A stretch of 64,000 bases of DNA from positions 186,001 to 250,000 of the forward strand of contig NZ_LWMI01000016.1 in the NCBI RefSeq assembly GCF_001640365.1, written 5' to 3'. Shown here piece after piece: positions 11,908-22,936 of the stretch (position 1 is its first letter; each line of letters opens with the position of its first letter). Made by a program: the position numbers and the translations under genes. Under the pieces are notes generated by a model. The model was not told the origin of the DNA, ran no database searches, and saw nothing but the letters and a program-made list of their open reading frames with translations. This stretch comes from Candidatus Arsenophonus triatominarum. Lineage in GTDB: Bacteria; Pseudomonadota; Gammaproteobacteria; Enterobacterales; Enterobacteriaceae.

Positions 11908-13497
11908 TTAATGCTCACGCGTTTTGCAAAACCGAATTTCAGGGTAGCGTTCGCGGGTTAGATTAAGATTTACCATCGTTGGTGCAATATAACTGAGGTT
12001 ATCACCACCATCTAAAGCCAGGTTTTGTTCATTTTTACGTTTGAACTCTTCTAATTTTTTTACGTCATCACATTCGATCCAACGTGCGGTTGACACATTT
12101 ACTGGCTCATAAATAGCTTCAACATTGTATTCACTCTTCAAGCGCGCTACCACCACATCAAACTGAAGCACACCAACAGCACCAACAATAAGATCATTAT
12201 TGGCTAAAGGGCGAAATACCTGAACCGCACCCTCTTCGGATAACTGAACCAATCCTTTAAGTAACTGTTTCTGCTTTAACGGATCACGTAAACGGATGCG
12301 TTTGAATAGTTCAGGTGCAAAATTGGGAATACCGGTAAATTTTAACGCTTCTCCCTGGGTAAAAGTATCACCAATCTGAATAGTACCATGATTATGCAAG
12401 CCAATGATATCACCTGGAAACGCTTCTTCAACATGGGAACGATCACCCGCCATAAAAGTAAGCGCATCTGAAATAACCACCTCTTTTTTATTTCGTACCT
12501 GATAAAGTTTCATACCCTTTTGATAACAACCAGACACAATCCGCAAAAAAGCCACCCGATCACGATGTTTTGGATCCATATTGGCTTGTATTTTGAACAC
12601 AAAACCATAAAATTTTTCTTCCTGGGCATTAACAATACGCCTATCAGCCTGCCGAGGCATGGGGCTTGGTGCCCAATTGACCAAACCATTTAACATATGA
12701 TCAACCCCAAAATTACCCAAAGCGGTGCCAAAAAAGACGGGTGTTAACTTGCCTTGTAAAAATGAGTCTAAATTGAATTCATGAGAAGCACCCTTTACCA
12801 GTTCAAGCTCTTCTCGTAGCTGAGCAGCAAAATCGTCTCCAATAACTTTGTCCAATTCGGTATTATTTAATCCTTTAATAATAACAACGTCTTGAATAGC
12901 ATGCCCTTGCCCACTCTGATATAAAATAGTTTCATCACGATAAAGATGATAAACCCCTTTAAATAACTTGCCACAACCAATTGGCCAGGTAATCGGGCTA
13001 CAAGCGATACTCAATTCACTTTCAACCTCATCCATTAATTCCATTGGATCGCGAATATCGCGATCCAATTTATTCATAAAGGTTAAAATAGGTGTATCAC
13101 GTAGCCGTGTTACTTCCATCAATTTACGCGTACGATCTTCAACACCTTTAGCTGCATCAATCACCATCAAACAACAATCGACCGCCGTTAAAGTCCGATA
13201 AGTATCTTCCGAAAAATCCTCATGCCCTGGGGTATCTAGCAAATTAATCAAGCAATTTAGGTAAGGAAATTGCATTACCGAAGTGGTAATCGAGATCCCG
13301 CGCTGTTTTTCCATTTCCATCCAGTCAGATTTTGCATGTTGATTCGAACCACGCCCCTTCACTGTGCCAGCTTTTTGAATAGCTTGGCCAAACAATAGTA
13401 CTTTTTCTGTGATCGTGGTTTTCCCTGCATCAGGGTGAGAAATGATAGCAAAGGTTCTACGCCGTGCTATTTTCTGACAAAAATTATTCTCTTTCAT
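11908..13497 (-). CDS. prfC: peptide chain release factor 3
   Basis: GTPase that removes RF1/RF2 from the ribosome after peptide release, in the cytoplasm. From ATG 13497 the product has 529 residues, the same as E. coli RF3; an upstream in-frame ATG (13542) would add 15 unlikely residues. GTP-binding motifs are visible: SHPDAGKTT (about 20-28, P-loop), [14 protein letters not shown] (G3) and MNKLDRD (G4). Later blocks [17 protein letters not shown] and [13 protein letters not shown] match domains II and III. In E. coli prfC follows rimI and yjjG; here yjjG is missing and mobile DNA separates prfC from rimI. An IS982 ends four bases after the stop codon, so any native terminator is displaced. 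The gene appears intact. Confidence 0.97.
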   Translation of the reverse strand: MKENNFCQKIARRRTFAIISHPDAGKTTITEKVLLFGQAIQKAGTVKGRGSNQHAKSDWMEMEKQRGISITTSVMQFPYLNCLINLLDTPGHEDFSEDTYRTLTAVDCCLMVIDAAKGVEDRTRKLMEVTRLRDTPILTFMNKLDRDIRDPMELMDEVESELSIACSPITWPIGCGKLFKGVYHLYRDETILYQSGQGHAIQDVVIIKGLNNTELDKVIGDDFAAQLREELELVKGASHEFNLDSFLQGKLTPVFFGTALGNFGVDHMLNGLVNWAPSPMPRQADRRIVNAQEEKFYGFVFKIQANMDPKHRDRVAFLRIVSGCYQKGMKLYQVRNKKEVVISDALTFMAGDRSHVEEAFPGDIIGLHNHGTIQIGDTFTQGEALKFTGIPNFAPELFKRIRLRDPLKQKQLLKGLVQLSEEGAVQVFRPLANNDLIVGAVGVLQFDVVVARLKSEYNVEAIYEPVNVSTARWIECDDVKKLEEFKRKNEQNLALDGGDNLSYIAPTMVNLNLTRERYPEIRFCKTREH

Positions 13498-13879
13498 TAT
13501 AACAACCCAACATACACAACATGATGTATAAAAAATTGGCAAGAATTCTACACCGACAAAGCCATTTTGAAAACAATTACTAACTCATTAAAAAATATTT
13601 TTCAGTTAGCCGATAAAATTAAATAGAAAAAAAGTAAAGAAAATTGTTTTTAGCTAAATATAGATTATTTAATTAAATCAGAAAACCTATTACTGATTAT
13701 ATTAAAGTCACTAATTAAAATATTTATTAGAATAAAGTAAGACTATTAAATGAAAAATTTTTACATAATACGTCAGATATTAACATATTACTCTTATAAT
13801 ACATATCATTAATAGCTATTAAGAATAATTTTAATAAATAATCGATTAATATTATTACCTAATGGTGTTCTCTACTATT
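13498..13879. other. AT-rich intergenic region upstream of prfC
   Basis: About 380 bp with no open frame of note. It should contain the prfC promoter, but several AT-rich hexamers fit equally well and I do not choose one. Confidence 0.6.
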
Positions 13880-14167
13880 TTATAAGCCTTTCTTTGCTAA
13901 TATCTGTGCATGATTGCCAAAAATTTCGGGGACATCATATTTATTTGAAACAAATCCAGCAATTTGATTAACGATATCAAAATGATCCATATTATAATCA
14001 TCACGGATTAATTAACCTAACCGCATACTATAACGTCCTACAAGCCCATCATTCTCTTTTTCTTTTACAAAAAGTTTATTCAACTGTCGCAATGGAAGAT
14101 GAGAAACATCAAACATATTTATTCCTATATCAAGGAATGAATTTTTAATAAAACTACCGTATGAATA
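13880..14167 (-). pseudogene. C-terminal fragment of a secreted triacylglycerol lipase
   Basis: On the minus strand the frame reads NDGLVGRYSMRLG, a stop (TAA), then in the same frame IRDDYNMDHFDIVNQIAG and NHAQILAKKGL. This resembles the C-terminus of Proteus-type lipases (DGLVGRFSSHLGKVIR...DHLD), including the catalytic His region. The gene is cut at 14167 by IS982 and carries an internal nonsense codon. The rest is absent on the other side of the IS stack. The assignment is from memory of the motif, without alignment. Confidence 0.55.
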
Positions 14168-14210
14168 ACCTGAGTTCGGGATAAGCATTATCAATTATGC
14201 TTGAAGATAT

Positions 14211-14400
14211 CACGAGTTTCGCACCGACAAATAAACAAGTTATTTTTAAGTTCAATTCAATATAATATATAATTCGCAAAAATTGCTAATTCAAATATAA
14301 CTTATTGAAATAAATATATATTTTATATTATTTAGTATCTTGCGGATAAAACATTATTTTAGCTATTTTTAGAACTTTATATGTCTGTGCGAAACTCGTG
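14211..14400. repeat. MITE family A copy 2 (divergent)
   Basis: 190 bp with intact CACGAGTTTCGCAC ends but an interior clearly diverged from the other copies. GATAT is duplicated on both sides (14206-14210 and 14401-14405). Confidence 0.9.
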
Positions 14401-14537
14401 GATATGTTCCTACCACCGGTATCTTTGGTTTAGATGGAATTAAACAATATGCAACCCGCCCTGCTAATAAATTCACTACAAAGTTAGCAGGAGAGCGGTG
14501 CCGCGTATGCGCTATCTGACAAAGATTTTTTAATCTC

Positions 14538-14727
14538 CACGAGTTTCGCACAGGCATATAAAATTCCAGAAATGGCTTAAAAGCAATGGTTAATTTGCAA
14601 GTTACTAAAACGTATAAATTTTTAAATTACAATAAGTTACCTTTAATTTATAAGATTTTGTCTATTTATATATTATGCTGAATTAAATTTAAAAATAGAG
14701 CGTTTTTTTATTGGTGCGAAACTCGTG
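14538..14727. repeat. MITE family A copy 3
   Basis: 190 bp with the standard ends, inside the same IS982. The flanks fit a 5-bp duplication of AACTC with one changed base on the left. Confidence 0.9.
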
Positions 14728-14827
14728 AACTCATCAAATACCGTTTCAATGACAGAACGATGACGCAAGATGACTTTGTCGAAACAAGCCTGTTCAACAG
14801 GCTTCATTTTCTTCTTGATATTCGTTA

Positions 14828-15708
14828 TAGCTAGGCGACTTAATTTTGATTACAGCATATGTATTAAAAACAGGTCATCGATAGTGCATCCTGTTTCCAT
14901 CTTTTTACGTTTAGCTTGAGACCATTTATGTTCTATAGGATTTAAATCTGGTGAATACACAGGCAAATATTCTATCTGGTGTCCTGCGTTTATAATTGCC
15001 TGTTCAATATTCTTACCTTTGTGAAAGCTAGCGTTGTCCATAAAAATAACAGAATTTTCAGGAAGTTCTGGGAGCAATATTTTTGTGATCCAAACATAAA
15101 AAACATCACGGTTAATATTGCAATCAAATAATCCGATAGCAAAAAGGGTTGTTCCCAATAAAGCGCCAATAACATTTGTTCTTCCCTTAGCACCCCAGTT
15201 TTTCAGGCCAAAACAACGGTGACCTTTTGGGGAATAGCCGTGAGTTCGTGGAGTGTCATGTGAAAAACCACTTTCATCAATAAAAACAACAGATTTATCT
15301 TTTTTTTCATACTGTTGTCTTTTTTGCTGATGTGCCAGCCTGTCGCTTTCGTTGGTTTTTGGATGGAATAGAGTTTTTTTTATAGGTTAATCCCAGCTTT
15401 TTAAGGGATTGCCAAATAGTCTTTTTACAAACACCGAATCGCTCTGCCCGTTCCTTTTGGTAAGCATCTGGATACTGTTCCACATCTTTTGCTAAAGCAT
15501 TTTTATCGAGCTTCCTCTTACGTGGCGTTGAATTTTTTGGCTCTGGTCGTTTAAGCCAACGTACTAAAGACGCTTTTCCAATACGGAATTGTTTCGCAGT
15601 TTCTCGAATTGTTAAACCTTCGGCTTTCCTTACAGATATTACTTTACGTCGAAAATCAATTGTATAACTCATAACACACCTTGTAATCAAAATTAAGTCG
15701 CCTAGCTA
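14828..15708 (-). mobile_element. IS630-family element, 881 bp
   Basis: TAGCTAGGCGACTTAA at 14828 and its complement ending at 15708, with TA on both sides. Removing it and one TA restores the IS982 sequence exactly, which fixes the boundaries of the family. Confidence 0.97.
14850..15672 (-). CDS. IS630 transposase, two reading frames (A8/A8)
   Basis: orfA starts MSYTIDFRRKVISVRKAEG at 15672 after an AAGG site; its HTH spans TIRETAKQFRIGKASLVRW. The DDE half is in a different frame to 14850. Both A runs have eight A, so a frameshift at the first run is needed for a full protein. Confidence 0.8.
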
Positions 15709-16378
15709 TATAAGGTTAATTCCCATTGTTTTCAGTTGCTGTTTCAGTGAAGCCGATAAATACCCTTTATCCGCATACAAACAACCAGAAAGATCTTTTA
15801 TCAGCTCAGGTAATGGTTTCCGATCATCTGTGTTTCCTGGTGTAAGTCGAAAACTGAGTATTTCCCCCAAGTGATTGATAATTACATGAAGTTTGAAACC
15901 AAAGAACCAACCTGTTGAGGTTTTTCCTCGTTCAGCTATCCCATCGAAGACTTTATGCCGGCGGATCCGTAAGTTATCACACAGCTATCGGAGTAGAATC
16001 GGCAACCGACAGATCCGTGCACTTTCCCTTAATTGACTCAAACAGTGCCGTTAAAGCTAAGGCACTGCGCGGAAGTAACTCTACGCAGCGTGAATATGAT
16101 GGCAAGTTAGGAAATTCCTTCCGGAGATATAAACGGACATGATAGAGATAAAATACCTTGAATTGGCTGAATCGGAGTTGATGAAACAAAACAACCAGTG
16201 TCATCATTTCAGCCAATGAAAGCTGAGTAGACCGTCTACGACGTTTACTACCGTTATTCAGCAAAATTTCATGTATTTTTGGCTCGAAGTCTTTACAAAA
16301 ATCATCCATCAGGCAATAAAGTTCAGTAAGATTTTCCATCATTGTTTAACAATGCTCTACTCTTTAACCATATTGTTA

Positions 16379-17208
16379 CACGAGTTTCGCACAAAACTAA
16401 TTTGGGTACGCTAATAAAACACGGATGTGCTCAGTAATAGCATTTTTGATTACGTCCCAATTTTGTTGATAAAGGGTTATTTTTTCAGATATACGACGTT
16501 TATGTTGTTCAAACCACGCAGAAATAGCGAGAAAAATATGATTTCTTTGCGCTCGGCTCGTGCGAGCCTGACAGCGTTCAATACCACAATTTTGTTTAAC
16601 TTCTCGATGATAAACTTCAACAGACCAACGGGCATCCATGATAGATTTGACGTATTCACGGGTGGGATTGTCTTTGTTTGTTACTCTGTAATCAATACGG
16701 CCGTTTTCGGCTGTAAATTTGAAAACAATCACCCAACCGTAGCCTCGTAAGTGTATTGGAGTTTCTTCTTCTGAGATGTCTAACTTGTTCAGTTGTTTGT
16801 TATGGTTAACAATCCTGTTTTTCCTCCGCGTGGTTACCCGAACCCAACCATGAGAGCGAATTGATTTCAGATTATCCAGGCTAGAATACCAGGCATCCAT
16901 CACTACCGCTTCTGGTATGATCCCTCTTTTTTTAGCAAGAGCGAGCATTTCGGAAAAGTGCGTGTTTTTTGTGGTTGAATTAATCGCCATAGGTTTTTAG
17001 GTCGAAAATAGCCACGACTAATAGTGTCATGAGATAAAGGCGATGGGCTTACTTCTGATAACGCCAAACCAGAGTATCTTACACTGCTTACTTGTAGGAA
17101 TGTTTTATAGATATTTTTAATGCATGGATAACCGGACAAAATATGAACACCCTAATTTTTTCTTGTTTTGAGCTTTATACTTCTTTTTTGGAGATTGCGA
17201 AACTCGTG
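16379..17208 (-). mobile_element. IS4/IS701-like element, internally deleted
   Basis: CACGAGTTTCGCAC begins at 16379 and GCGAAACTCGTG ends at 17208. It has 830 bp against about 1054 in the copy at 38425, with roughly 225 bp missing near 16980. The two flanks differ (IS982 on one side, fliB-like gene on the other) and there is no target duplication, so it marks a rearrangement junction. Confidence 0.85.
16397..17139 (-). pseudogene. IS4/IS701-like transposase, deleted copy
   Basis: N-part LSGYPCIKNIYKTFLQ with a short frame, then a deletion that removes the first catalytic block (LIADDTLIAKT elsewhere). The remaining part has VVMDAWYSSLDNLKS and SVEVYHREVKQNCGIERC. It cannot be functional. 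Confidence 0.85.
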
Positions 17209-17671
17209 TAATTCTAACTTTTTCAATCACGGTGTTCTCTTTATATTTCATCGAATCTGGCTGAAATAACACTAAACGAACTACCTCTGGGCAAGAAAAA
17301 CTCAACGAATGTTGCGTATAACCATCAAATTGAGTTTTTAATCTTGGGTAAGTCTGGCAAATGCAGCTTAATGCGCTGGGTCCTAACGTTTTGTAAATCC
17401 GACACAATTTGTTACGATAAAAAAATGGACATTTGTCATCTTTATCAAGTGCAATAAAAGAGTATTTGTTAGTACCACTACCTTTAGGATATTTAATCAG
17501 ATGTTTATCAGTGATCTCTTTGATCTCAATTTGATGTGCAGTTTTATATTTTTTATAAGTCTTCTTATCAATGTTAATCGTCCAACCACGACAACAATGA
17601 GACAAACACTGATCGCCTATACATTTAAATTTTTTATAAAAAAGCGGGATAATTTCTCTATATTGTTTCAT
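17209..17671 (-). pseudogene. fliB: FliB-like lysine-N-methylase, C-terminally truncated
   Basis: Starts MKQYREIIPLFYKKFKCIGD at 17671 and shows the cysteine-rich N-terminus typical of flagellin lysine-N-methylases: CIGDQCLSHCCRGW, then CPFFYRNKLCRIYKTLG and CICQTYPR. These Cys are proposed Fe-S ligands. The frame is cut after about 154 residues by the IS4-like element at 17208; the family is about 400 residues long. The missing part does not reappear beyond the IS stack. Flagellin methylation by this gene is presumably lost. Confidence 0.7.
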
Positions 17672-17786
17672 TACAAATAGGCCTATTAAGCGAATATTGA
17701 TACACAAATTACCACTTAATAGCGCCTATCAATGGTACTACTATCGAATCTAAACTATTTTTTTATCTTAATTAAGGTATTTAAAT

Positions 17787-18251
17787 TTATAAGGCAGGCA
17801 TACTATCAGGCAAAATAGTTAACGCCATAACCACTGCATCTTCACGTTTTTTTGCCGCCGGATAATAATTTTTTCTTATTGTGACAATATGAAAACCCAG
17901 TTTTTCATATAGCTGAATTGCCGCATGATTTGATTGCCGGACTTCCAACCATAAAGTTTTGATATCTTTGGTTGCCAAATGTTCGATCAAATAGCGTAGT
18001 AAACACTCACCATAACTTTGTCCTTGATAATCAGGATGAATAGCAATATTAAACAGGGTTGCCTCACCAAGCAGATATTGTGTGATAACGAAACCAACCA
18101 ATTGATTTTCAAGACTGATTTTTAAATTAATATATTGCTTTCCTTTATTACTGTAGAATACCTTTTCACTCCAGGGAAAAGCATGACTCATGTTTTCAAT
18201 AGCAAAAGCAGAGACTAAATCAGTTTGTTCTAAATTCGAAATTATTTTCAT
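17787..18251 (-). CDS. rimI: ribosomal protein S18 alanine N-acetyltransferase
   Basis: GNAT enzyme that acetylates the N-terminal Ala of ribosomal protein S18 using acetyl-CoA. The 154 residues match E. coli RimI (148). The acetyl-CoA loop is seen in IAIHPDYQGQSYGECLL, and LWLEVRQSNHAAIQLYEKLGF is the usual motif B region. The start at 18251 overlaps the end of holD by 32 bp, an arrangement also found in E. coli, so the two are translated from one message. No damage is visible. Confidence 0.95.
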   Translation of the reverse strand: MKIISNLEQTDLVSAFAIENMSHAFPWSEKVFYSNKGKQYINLKISLENQLVGFVITQYLLGEATLFNIAIHPDYQGQSYGECLLRYLIEHLATKDIKTLWLEVRQSNHAAIQLYEKLGFHIVTIRKNYYPAAKKREDAVVMALTILPDSMPAL

Positions 18252-18636
18252 GCTGGCATATTTGCGCCCACAAAGCGCGTTTTGACTGAGGATCAGAATA
18301 AATTTCTTGCAATGGTAAAGTATGGATAACCCATGTTTTTGAACTAACAGGTAATTGCTTACCTATGATCCAACAAGGCCAAAGAATTTCTTTTGGTAAC
18401 AACAGCGATACCTCTTTAGTTAATAAACAGCATACCTGACGACTGTCTATCATCATCGCTCGTAAAATATCTTTGACAAAAAGGTTACCTAAATCAATGC
18501 GTTCATCAGCGATGATAATTAATTGGGTAGCGTCAGGAATACACACTGCATGTTCACCACGTAGTAGCGCAGGATCGCGTAATGCCCATTGCACAATTCC
18601 CATCTGCTTTAGTAATTGATCTCTAATCGTCATCAA
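18220..18636 (-). CDS. holD: DNA polymerase III psi subunit
   Basis: Small clamp-loader subunit that bridges the chi subunit (and through it SSB) to the gamma/tau complex. Length 138 residues against 137 in E. coli. MTIRDQLLKQMGIVQWALRDP is the conserved N-terminal segment that contacts the clamp loader, and LRGEHAVCIPDATQLIIIAD follows. The first Met (18636) and second Met (18633) are equally likely starts. Followed by rimI with overlap and divergent from rsmC, as in E. coli. Confidence 0.93.
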   Translation of the reverse strand: MMTIRDQLLKQMGIVQWALRDPALLRGEHAVCIPDATQLIIIADERIDLGNLFVKDILRAMMIDSRQVCCLLTKEVSLLLPKEILWPCWIIGKQLPVSSKTWVIHTLPLQEIYSDPQSKRALWAQICQHENNFEFRTN

Positions 18637-19020
18637 ACTACTCCATCACAATATATACCGTGCCACCTTATCAAACCAAGCTATATAAATCAAAATAATA
18701 ACATTGCAAAACCTAGCAATATAAACACAATTACTCTTTCTCTCTAACTATATTTATTTGCTGAATCTAAACTGCAAATAAATAGGGTAAATATACAAAT
18801 TATTAAGTTATCAAGAAACAATATGATCACTAAATAATAGATAACAAGTAACCATTGGATTGAAATCTAATAATAGTGATACAATTGCGATAATAAGTTC
18901 ATATCTCACAAATTTATCAAAATTTACGATTCTATGAGCGATATTTTTTACGCTTACGGTGAATATTTTCCTTTTATAGTTGGTAAAAGGAAACCTAATC
19001 TAATACAGGAGCCAGCATTT
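18637..19020. promoter_or_regulatory. divergent promoter region between holD and rsmC
   Basis: 384 bp of AT-rich non-coding DNA separates the two divergent genes and must hold both promoters. A TACAAT hexamer near 18879 is a possible rsmC -10 box, but no well-spaced -35 is clear. Confidence 0.4.
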
Positions 19021-20037
19021 ATGTCTTCACTGACGCCCGCTAGTGAAGTGATTTTACGCCATGATGAATACTTTATCGGCCGTCGTGTTTTAATCGCTGG
19101 TAACTTACAAGATAATACTAGCACAGAAATGAGCGCTGAAATTTTACATATTTTAACTAATCAATATCACTACTGGCTATCATTTAACAAAGCGCTAGGC
19201 GAAAGAGCCCATTATGACTTAATGCTTGAAAAAGCAGTGGCAATACAATTTAATACACTGATCTATTTTTGGTCTAAAAACAAGCAAGAAGCCCATTTTC
19301 AACTACACAATATTTGCTCAGTTTTACCAGTAGGTAGTGATATTTTTATTGTTGGTGAAAATCGTAGTGGTGTAAACAGCGCCGATAAAATTCTAGAAGA
19401 AATAGGCAGTGTACGCAAAATTGATGCAGCTCGGCGCTGTAGCCTCTATTATTGCCAGCTAGAAAAACAACCACACTTTCATTTAAATGATTGGTGGAAT
19501 ATCTATAAGGTCGCTGATATAACTATCAAAACCCTACCTGGCGTATTTAGTCAACAAGCGCTGGATGCCGGTAGTCAACTACTTCTTTCTACATTTGATA
19601 AACCCATTAAGGGTAAATTATTAGATATCGCATCCGGCTCCGGTGTGCTTGCAACGGTTATTGGCAAGAGAAACCCTGGCATAAAATTGACTCTCTGCGA
19701 TACTCATGCTGCAGCGGTCACATCCTCTATTGAAACTATAAAAATAAATGGCTTAACTGGCGATGTTATACCAAGTGATATCTACTCTGCGATTGAAGAT
19801 AGTTACGACTGGATAATTTGCAACCCACCGTTTCATGATGGATTAAAAACGGATTATTCAGCCGCTGAAGCAATCATCAAACAAGCATCAAATCATCTAA
19901 AACCAGGTGGAAAATTTAAAATGGTTGCCAATGCCTTCTTACCTTATCCAGATTGGTTAGATAAAGCTTTTGGTCGCCATGAAATACTTGCCCAAACAGG
20001 TAAATTCAAGGTTTATCAAGCCAGCAAATTTCGTTAA
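19021..20037 (+). CDS. rsmC: 16S rRNA m2G1207 methyltransferase
   Basis: SAM-dependent enzyme that methylates G1207 of 16S rRNA in the 30S subunit. From ATG 19021 (MSSLTPASEVILRHDEYF) the product has 338 residues against 343 in E. coli; an upstream in-frame ATG at 18934 would add 29 residues not found in the family, and CAGGA precedes 19021. The N-terminal half is a degenerate methyltransferase fold. The C-terminal half has LLDIASGSGVLATVIGKRNP (SAM motif I) and the catalytic NPPFHDG. KTLPGVFSQQALDAGSQLLL is highly conserved. Intact. Confidence 0.97.
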   Translation: MSSLTPASEVILRHDEYFIGRRVLIAGNLQDNTSTEMSAEILHILTNQYHYWLSFNKALGERAHYDLMLEKAVAIQFNTLIYFWSKNKQEAHFQLHNICSVLPVGSDIFIVGENRSGVNSADKILEEIGSVRKIDAARRCSLYYCQLEKQPHFHLNDWWNIYKVADITIKTLPGVFSQQALDAGSQLLLSTFDKPIKGKLLDIASGSGVLATVIGKRNPGIKLTLCDTHAAAVTSSIETIKINGLTGDVIPSDIYSAIEDSYDWIICNPPFHDGLKTDYSAAEAIIKQASNHLKPGGKFKMVANAFLPYPDWLDKAFGRHEILAQTGKFKVYQASKFR

Positions 20038-20109
20038 ATCTGATACGATAAGTTTTTAGCAAAATAATTAATTATTTGAACAACATTGTTACCACTTTCG
20101 TTTTAAGTA

Positions 20110-20967
20110 ACCTGAGTTCGGGATAAGAAATAAAGTGAAAGTCTTGCTATCAAATAGTTGAATGCGCATATTTCGTTAAAATACTCTAACAATCTGGTTA
20201 AAGAGTAGAGCATTGTTAAACAATGATGGAAAATCTTACTGAACTTTATTGCCTGATGGATGATTTTTGTAAAGACTTCGAGCCAAAAATGCATGAAATT
20301 TTGCTGAATAACGGTAGTAAGCGTCGTAGACGGTCTACTCAGCTTCCATTGGCTGAAATGATGACACTGGTTGTTTTGTTTCATCAACTCCGATTCAGCC
20401 AATTCAAGGTATTTTATCTCTATTATGTCCGTTTATATCTCAGGAAGGAATTTCCTAACTTGCCATCATATTCACGCTGCGTAGAGTTACTTCCGCGCAG
20501 TGCCTTAGCTTTAACGGCACTGTTTGAGTCAAATAAGGGAAAGTGCACAGGTCTGTCGGTTGCCGATTCTACTCCGATAGCTGTGTGTGATAACTTACGG
20601 ATCCGCCGGCATAAAGTCTCCGATGGGATAGCTGAACGAGGAAAAACCTCAACAGGTTGGTTCTTTGGTTTCAAACTTCATGTAATTATCAATCATTTGG
20701 GGGAAATACTCAGTTTTCGATTTACACCAGGAAACACAGATGATCGGAAACCATTACCTGAGCTGATAAAAGATCTTTCTGGTTGTTTGTATGCGGATAA
20801 AGGGTATTTATCGGCTTCACTGAAACAGCAACTGAAAACAATGGGAATTAACCTTATAACGAATATCAAGAAGAAAATGAAGCCTGTTGAACAGACTTGT
20901 TTCGACAAAGCCATCTTGCGTCATCGTTCTGTCATTGAAACGGTATTTGATTTTAATGGGTTAAAAA
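20110..20967 (+). mobile_element. IS982-family element, 3' truncated
   Basis: ACCTGAGTTCGGGATAAG at 20110 starts the element. It is cut near 20960, where the IS4-like element begins; a few extra bases (TTTAATG) lie at the join. Confidence 0.9.
20223..20967 (+). pseudogene. IS982 transposase, truncated
   Basis: Open from MMENLTELYCLMDDF to RHRSVIETVFD, about 245 codons, then replaced by unrelated codons from the IS4-like end. Both catalytic Asp (VADSTPI, YADKGY) and the Glu are present, but the C-terminus (about 45 residues) is lost. Confidence 0.85.
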
Positions 20968-21589
20968 CACGAGTTTCGCACAAAACTAATTTGGGTACGC
21001 TAATAAAACACGGATGTGCTCAGTAATAGCATTTTTGATTACGTCCCAATTTTGTTGATAAAGGGTTATTTTTTCAGATATACGACGTTTATGTTGTTCA
21101 AACCACGCAGAAATAGCGAGAAAAATATGATTTCTTTGCGCTCGGCTTGTGCAAGCCTGACAGCGTTCAATACCACAATTTTGTTTAACTTCCCGATGAT
21201 AAACTTCAACAGACCAACGGGCATCCATGATAGATTTGACATATTGACGGGTGGGATTGTCTTTGTTTGTTACTCTGTAATCAATACGGCCGTTTTTGGC
21301 TGTAAATTTGAAAACTGTCACCCAACCGTAGCCTCGTAAGTGTATTGGAGTTCTTTCTTCTGAGATGTCTAACTTGTTCAGTTGTTTGTTATGGTTAACA
21401 ATCCTGTTTTTCCTCAGCGTGGTTATCCAGACCCAACCATGAGAGCGAATTGATTTCAGATTATCCAGGCTAGAATACCAGGCATCCATCACTACCGCTT
21501 CTGGTATGATCCCTCTTTTTTTAGCAAGTGCGAGCATTTCGGAAAAGTGCGTGTTTTTTGTTTTTCCATCAGAATCTTTATCATAAATA

Positions 21590-22606
21590 ACCTGAGTTCG
21601 GGATAAGCATTATCAATTATGCTTGAAGATATGTTCCTGCCACCGGTATCTTTGGTTTAGATGGAATTAAACAATATGCAACCCGCCCTGCTAATAAATT
21701 CACTACAAAGTTAGCAGGAGAGCGGTGCCGCGTATGCTCTATTTGACAAAGATTTTTTAACTCATCAAATACCGTTTCAATGACAGAACGATGACGCAAG
21801 ATGGCTTTGTCGAAACAAGTCTGTTCAACAGGCTTCATTTTCTTCTTGATATTCGTTATAAGGTTAATTCCCATTGTTTTCAGTTGCTGTTTCAGTGAAG
21901 CCGATAAATACCCTTTATCCGCATACAAACAACCAGAAAGATCTTTTATCAGCTCAGGTAATGGTTTCCGATCATCTGTATTTCCTGGTGTAAGTCGAAA
22001 ACTGAGTATTTCCCCCAAATGATTGATAATTACATGAAGTTTGAAACCAAAGAACCAACCTGTTGAGGTTTTTCCTCGTTCAGCTATCCCATCGAAGACT
22101 TTATGCCGGCGGATCCGTAAGTTATCACACACAGCTATCGGAGTAGAATCGGCAACCGACAGACTCGTGCACTTTCCCTTAATTGACTCAAACAGTGCCG
22201 TTAAAGCTAAGGCACTGCGCGGAAGTAACTCTACGCAGCGTGAATATGATGGCAAGTTAGGAAATTCCTTCCTGAGAAATAAACGGACATAATAGAGATA
22301 AAATACCTTGAATTGGCTGAATCGGAGTTGATGAAACAAAACAACCAGTGTCATCATTTCAGCCAATGGAAGCTGAGTAGACCGTCTACGACGCTTACTA
22401 CCGTTATTCAGCAAAATTTCATGCATTTTTGGCACGAAGTCTTTACAAAAATCATCCATCAGGCAATAAAGTTCAGTAAGATTTTCCATCATTGTTTAAC
22501 AATGTTATACTCTTTAACCAGATTGTTAGAGTTTTTTAACGAAATATGCGCATTCAACTATTTAAATAGCAAGACTTTCACTTTATTTCTTATCCCGAAC
22601 TCAGGT
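21590..22606 (-). mobile_element. IS982-family element, complete (1017 bp)
   Basis: Perfect 18-bp inverted repeats ACCTGAGTTCGGGATAAG at both ends and a 6-bp TAAATA duplication in the host IS4-like element. This is the reference copy for the family here. Confidence 0.97.
21617..22492 (-). CDS. IS982 family transposase, intact
   Basis: A 291-residue DDE transposase, full length for IS982. SVADSTPIAVCDNLRIRRHK and SGCLYADKGYLSASLKQQ carry the two Asp; RHRSVIETVFDELKNLCQ carries the Glu. The start MMENLTELYC follows the left-end region by about 110 bp. This copy combines an open gene with both inverted repeats, so it is the best candidate for a currently mobile IS982 in the window. Confidence 0.95.
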   Translation of the reverse strand: MMENLTELYCLMDDFCKDFVPKMHEILLNNGSKRRRRSTQLPLAEMMTLVVLFHQLRFSQFKVFYLYYVRLFLRKEFPNLPSYSRCVELLPRSALALTALFESIKGKCTSLSVADSTPIAVCDNLRIRRHKVFDGIAERGKTSTGWFFGFKLHVIINHLGEILSFRLTPGNTDDRKPLPELIKDLSGCLYADKGYLSASLKQQLKTMGINLITNIKKKMKPVEQTCFDKAILRHRSVIETVFDELKNLCQIEHTRHRSPANFVVNLLAGRVAYCLIPSKPKIPVAGTYLQA

Positions 22607-22744
22607 TAAATACGATAATCAATAGGAATTGATTCAACACTTGTCAGATCATGGCAAAGCAAATTAACTAAACCTATGCCAGCAATAACATCATGTTCAT
22701 TACCTGAATATTGATAATGGACCATCTCTATTTTTTTACTACGT

Positions 22745-22936
22745 CACGAGTTTCGCACAGGCATATAAAATTCCAAAAATGGCTTAAAAGCAATGGTTAA
22801 TTTGCAAGTTACTAAAAAGTATAAATTTGTTTAAATTACAATAAGTTGCTTTTAATTTATAAGATTTTGTCTATTTATATATTATGCTGAATTAAACTTA
22901 AAAATAGAGCGTTTTTTTATTGGTGTGAAACTCGTG
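22745..22936. repeat. MITE family A copy 4
   Basis: 192 bp inside the IS4-like element that shares its ends; one terminal base differs (GTGTGAAACTCGTG). TACGT is duplicated at 22740-22744 and 22937-22941. Confidence 0.93.

Larger units (their letters stand above)
14195..16342 (-). pseudogene. IS982 transposase, broken by three insertions
   Basis: Starts MMENLTELYCLMDDF at 16342. SVADSTPIAV is followed by a one-base change near 15980 that shifts the frame, then the insertions separate the YADKGYL and VIETVF blocks. Not functional. Confidence 0.9.
14168..16378 (-). mobile_element. IS982-family element carrying two MITEs and an IS630
   Basis: ACCTGAGTTCGGGATAAG starts at 14168. The element is interrupted by MITEs at 14211-14400 and 14538-14727 and by IS630 at 14828-15708. 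Its other end is cut by the IS4-like element at 16379, before the terminal repeat. Confidence 0.9.

Noticed and set aside
13880..14167. C-terminal half of the FliB-like gene on the far side of the IS stack
   Set aside because: Same strand and plausible position, but its motifs (NDGLVGRYS, DHFDIVNQ) resemble a lipase C-terminus rather than FliB.
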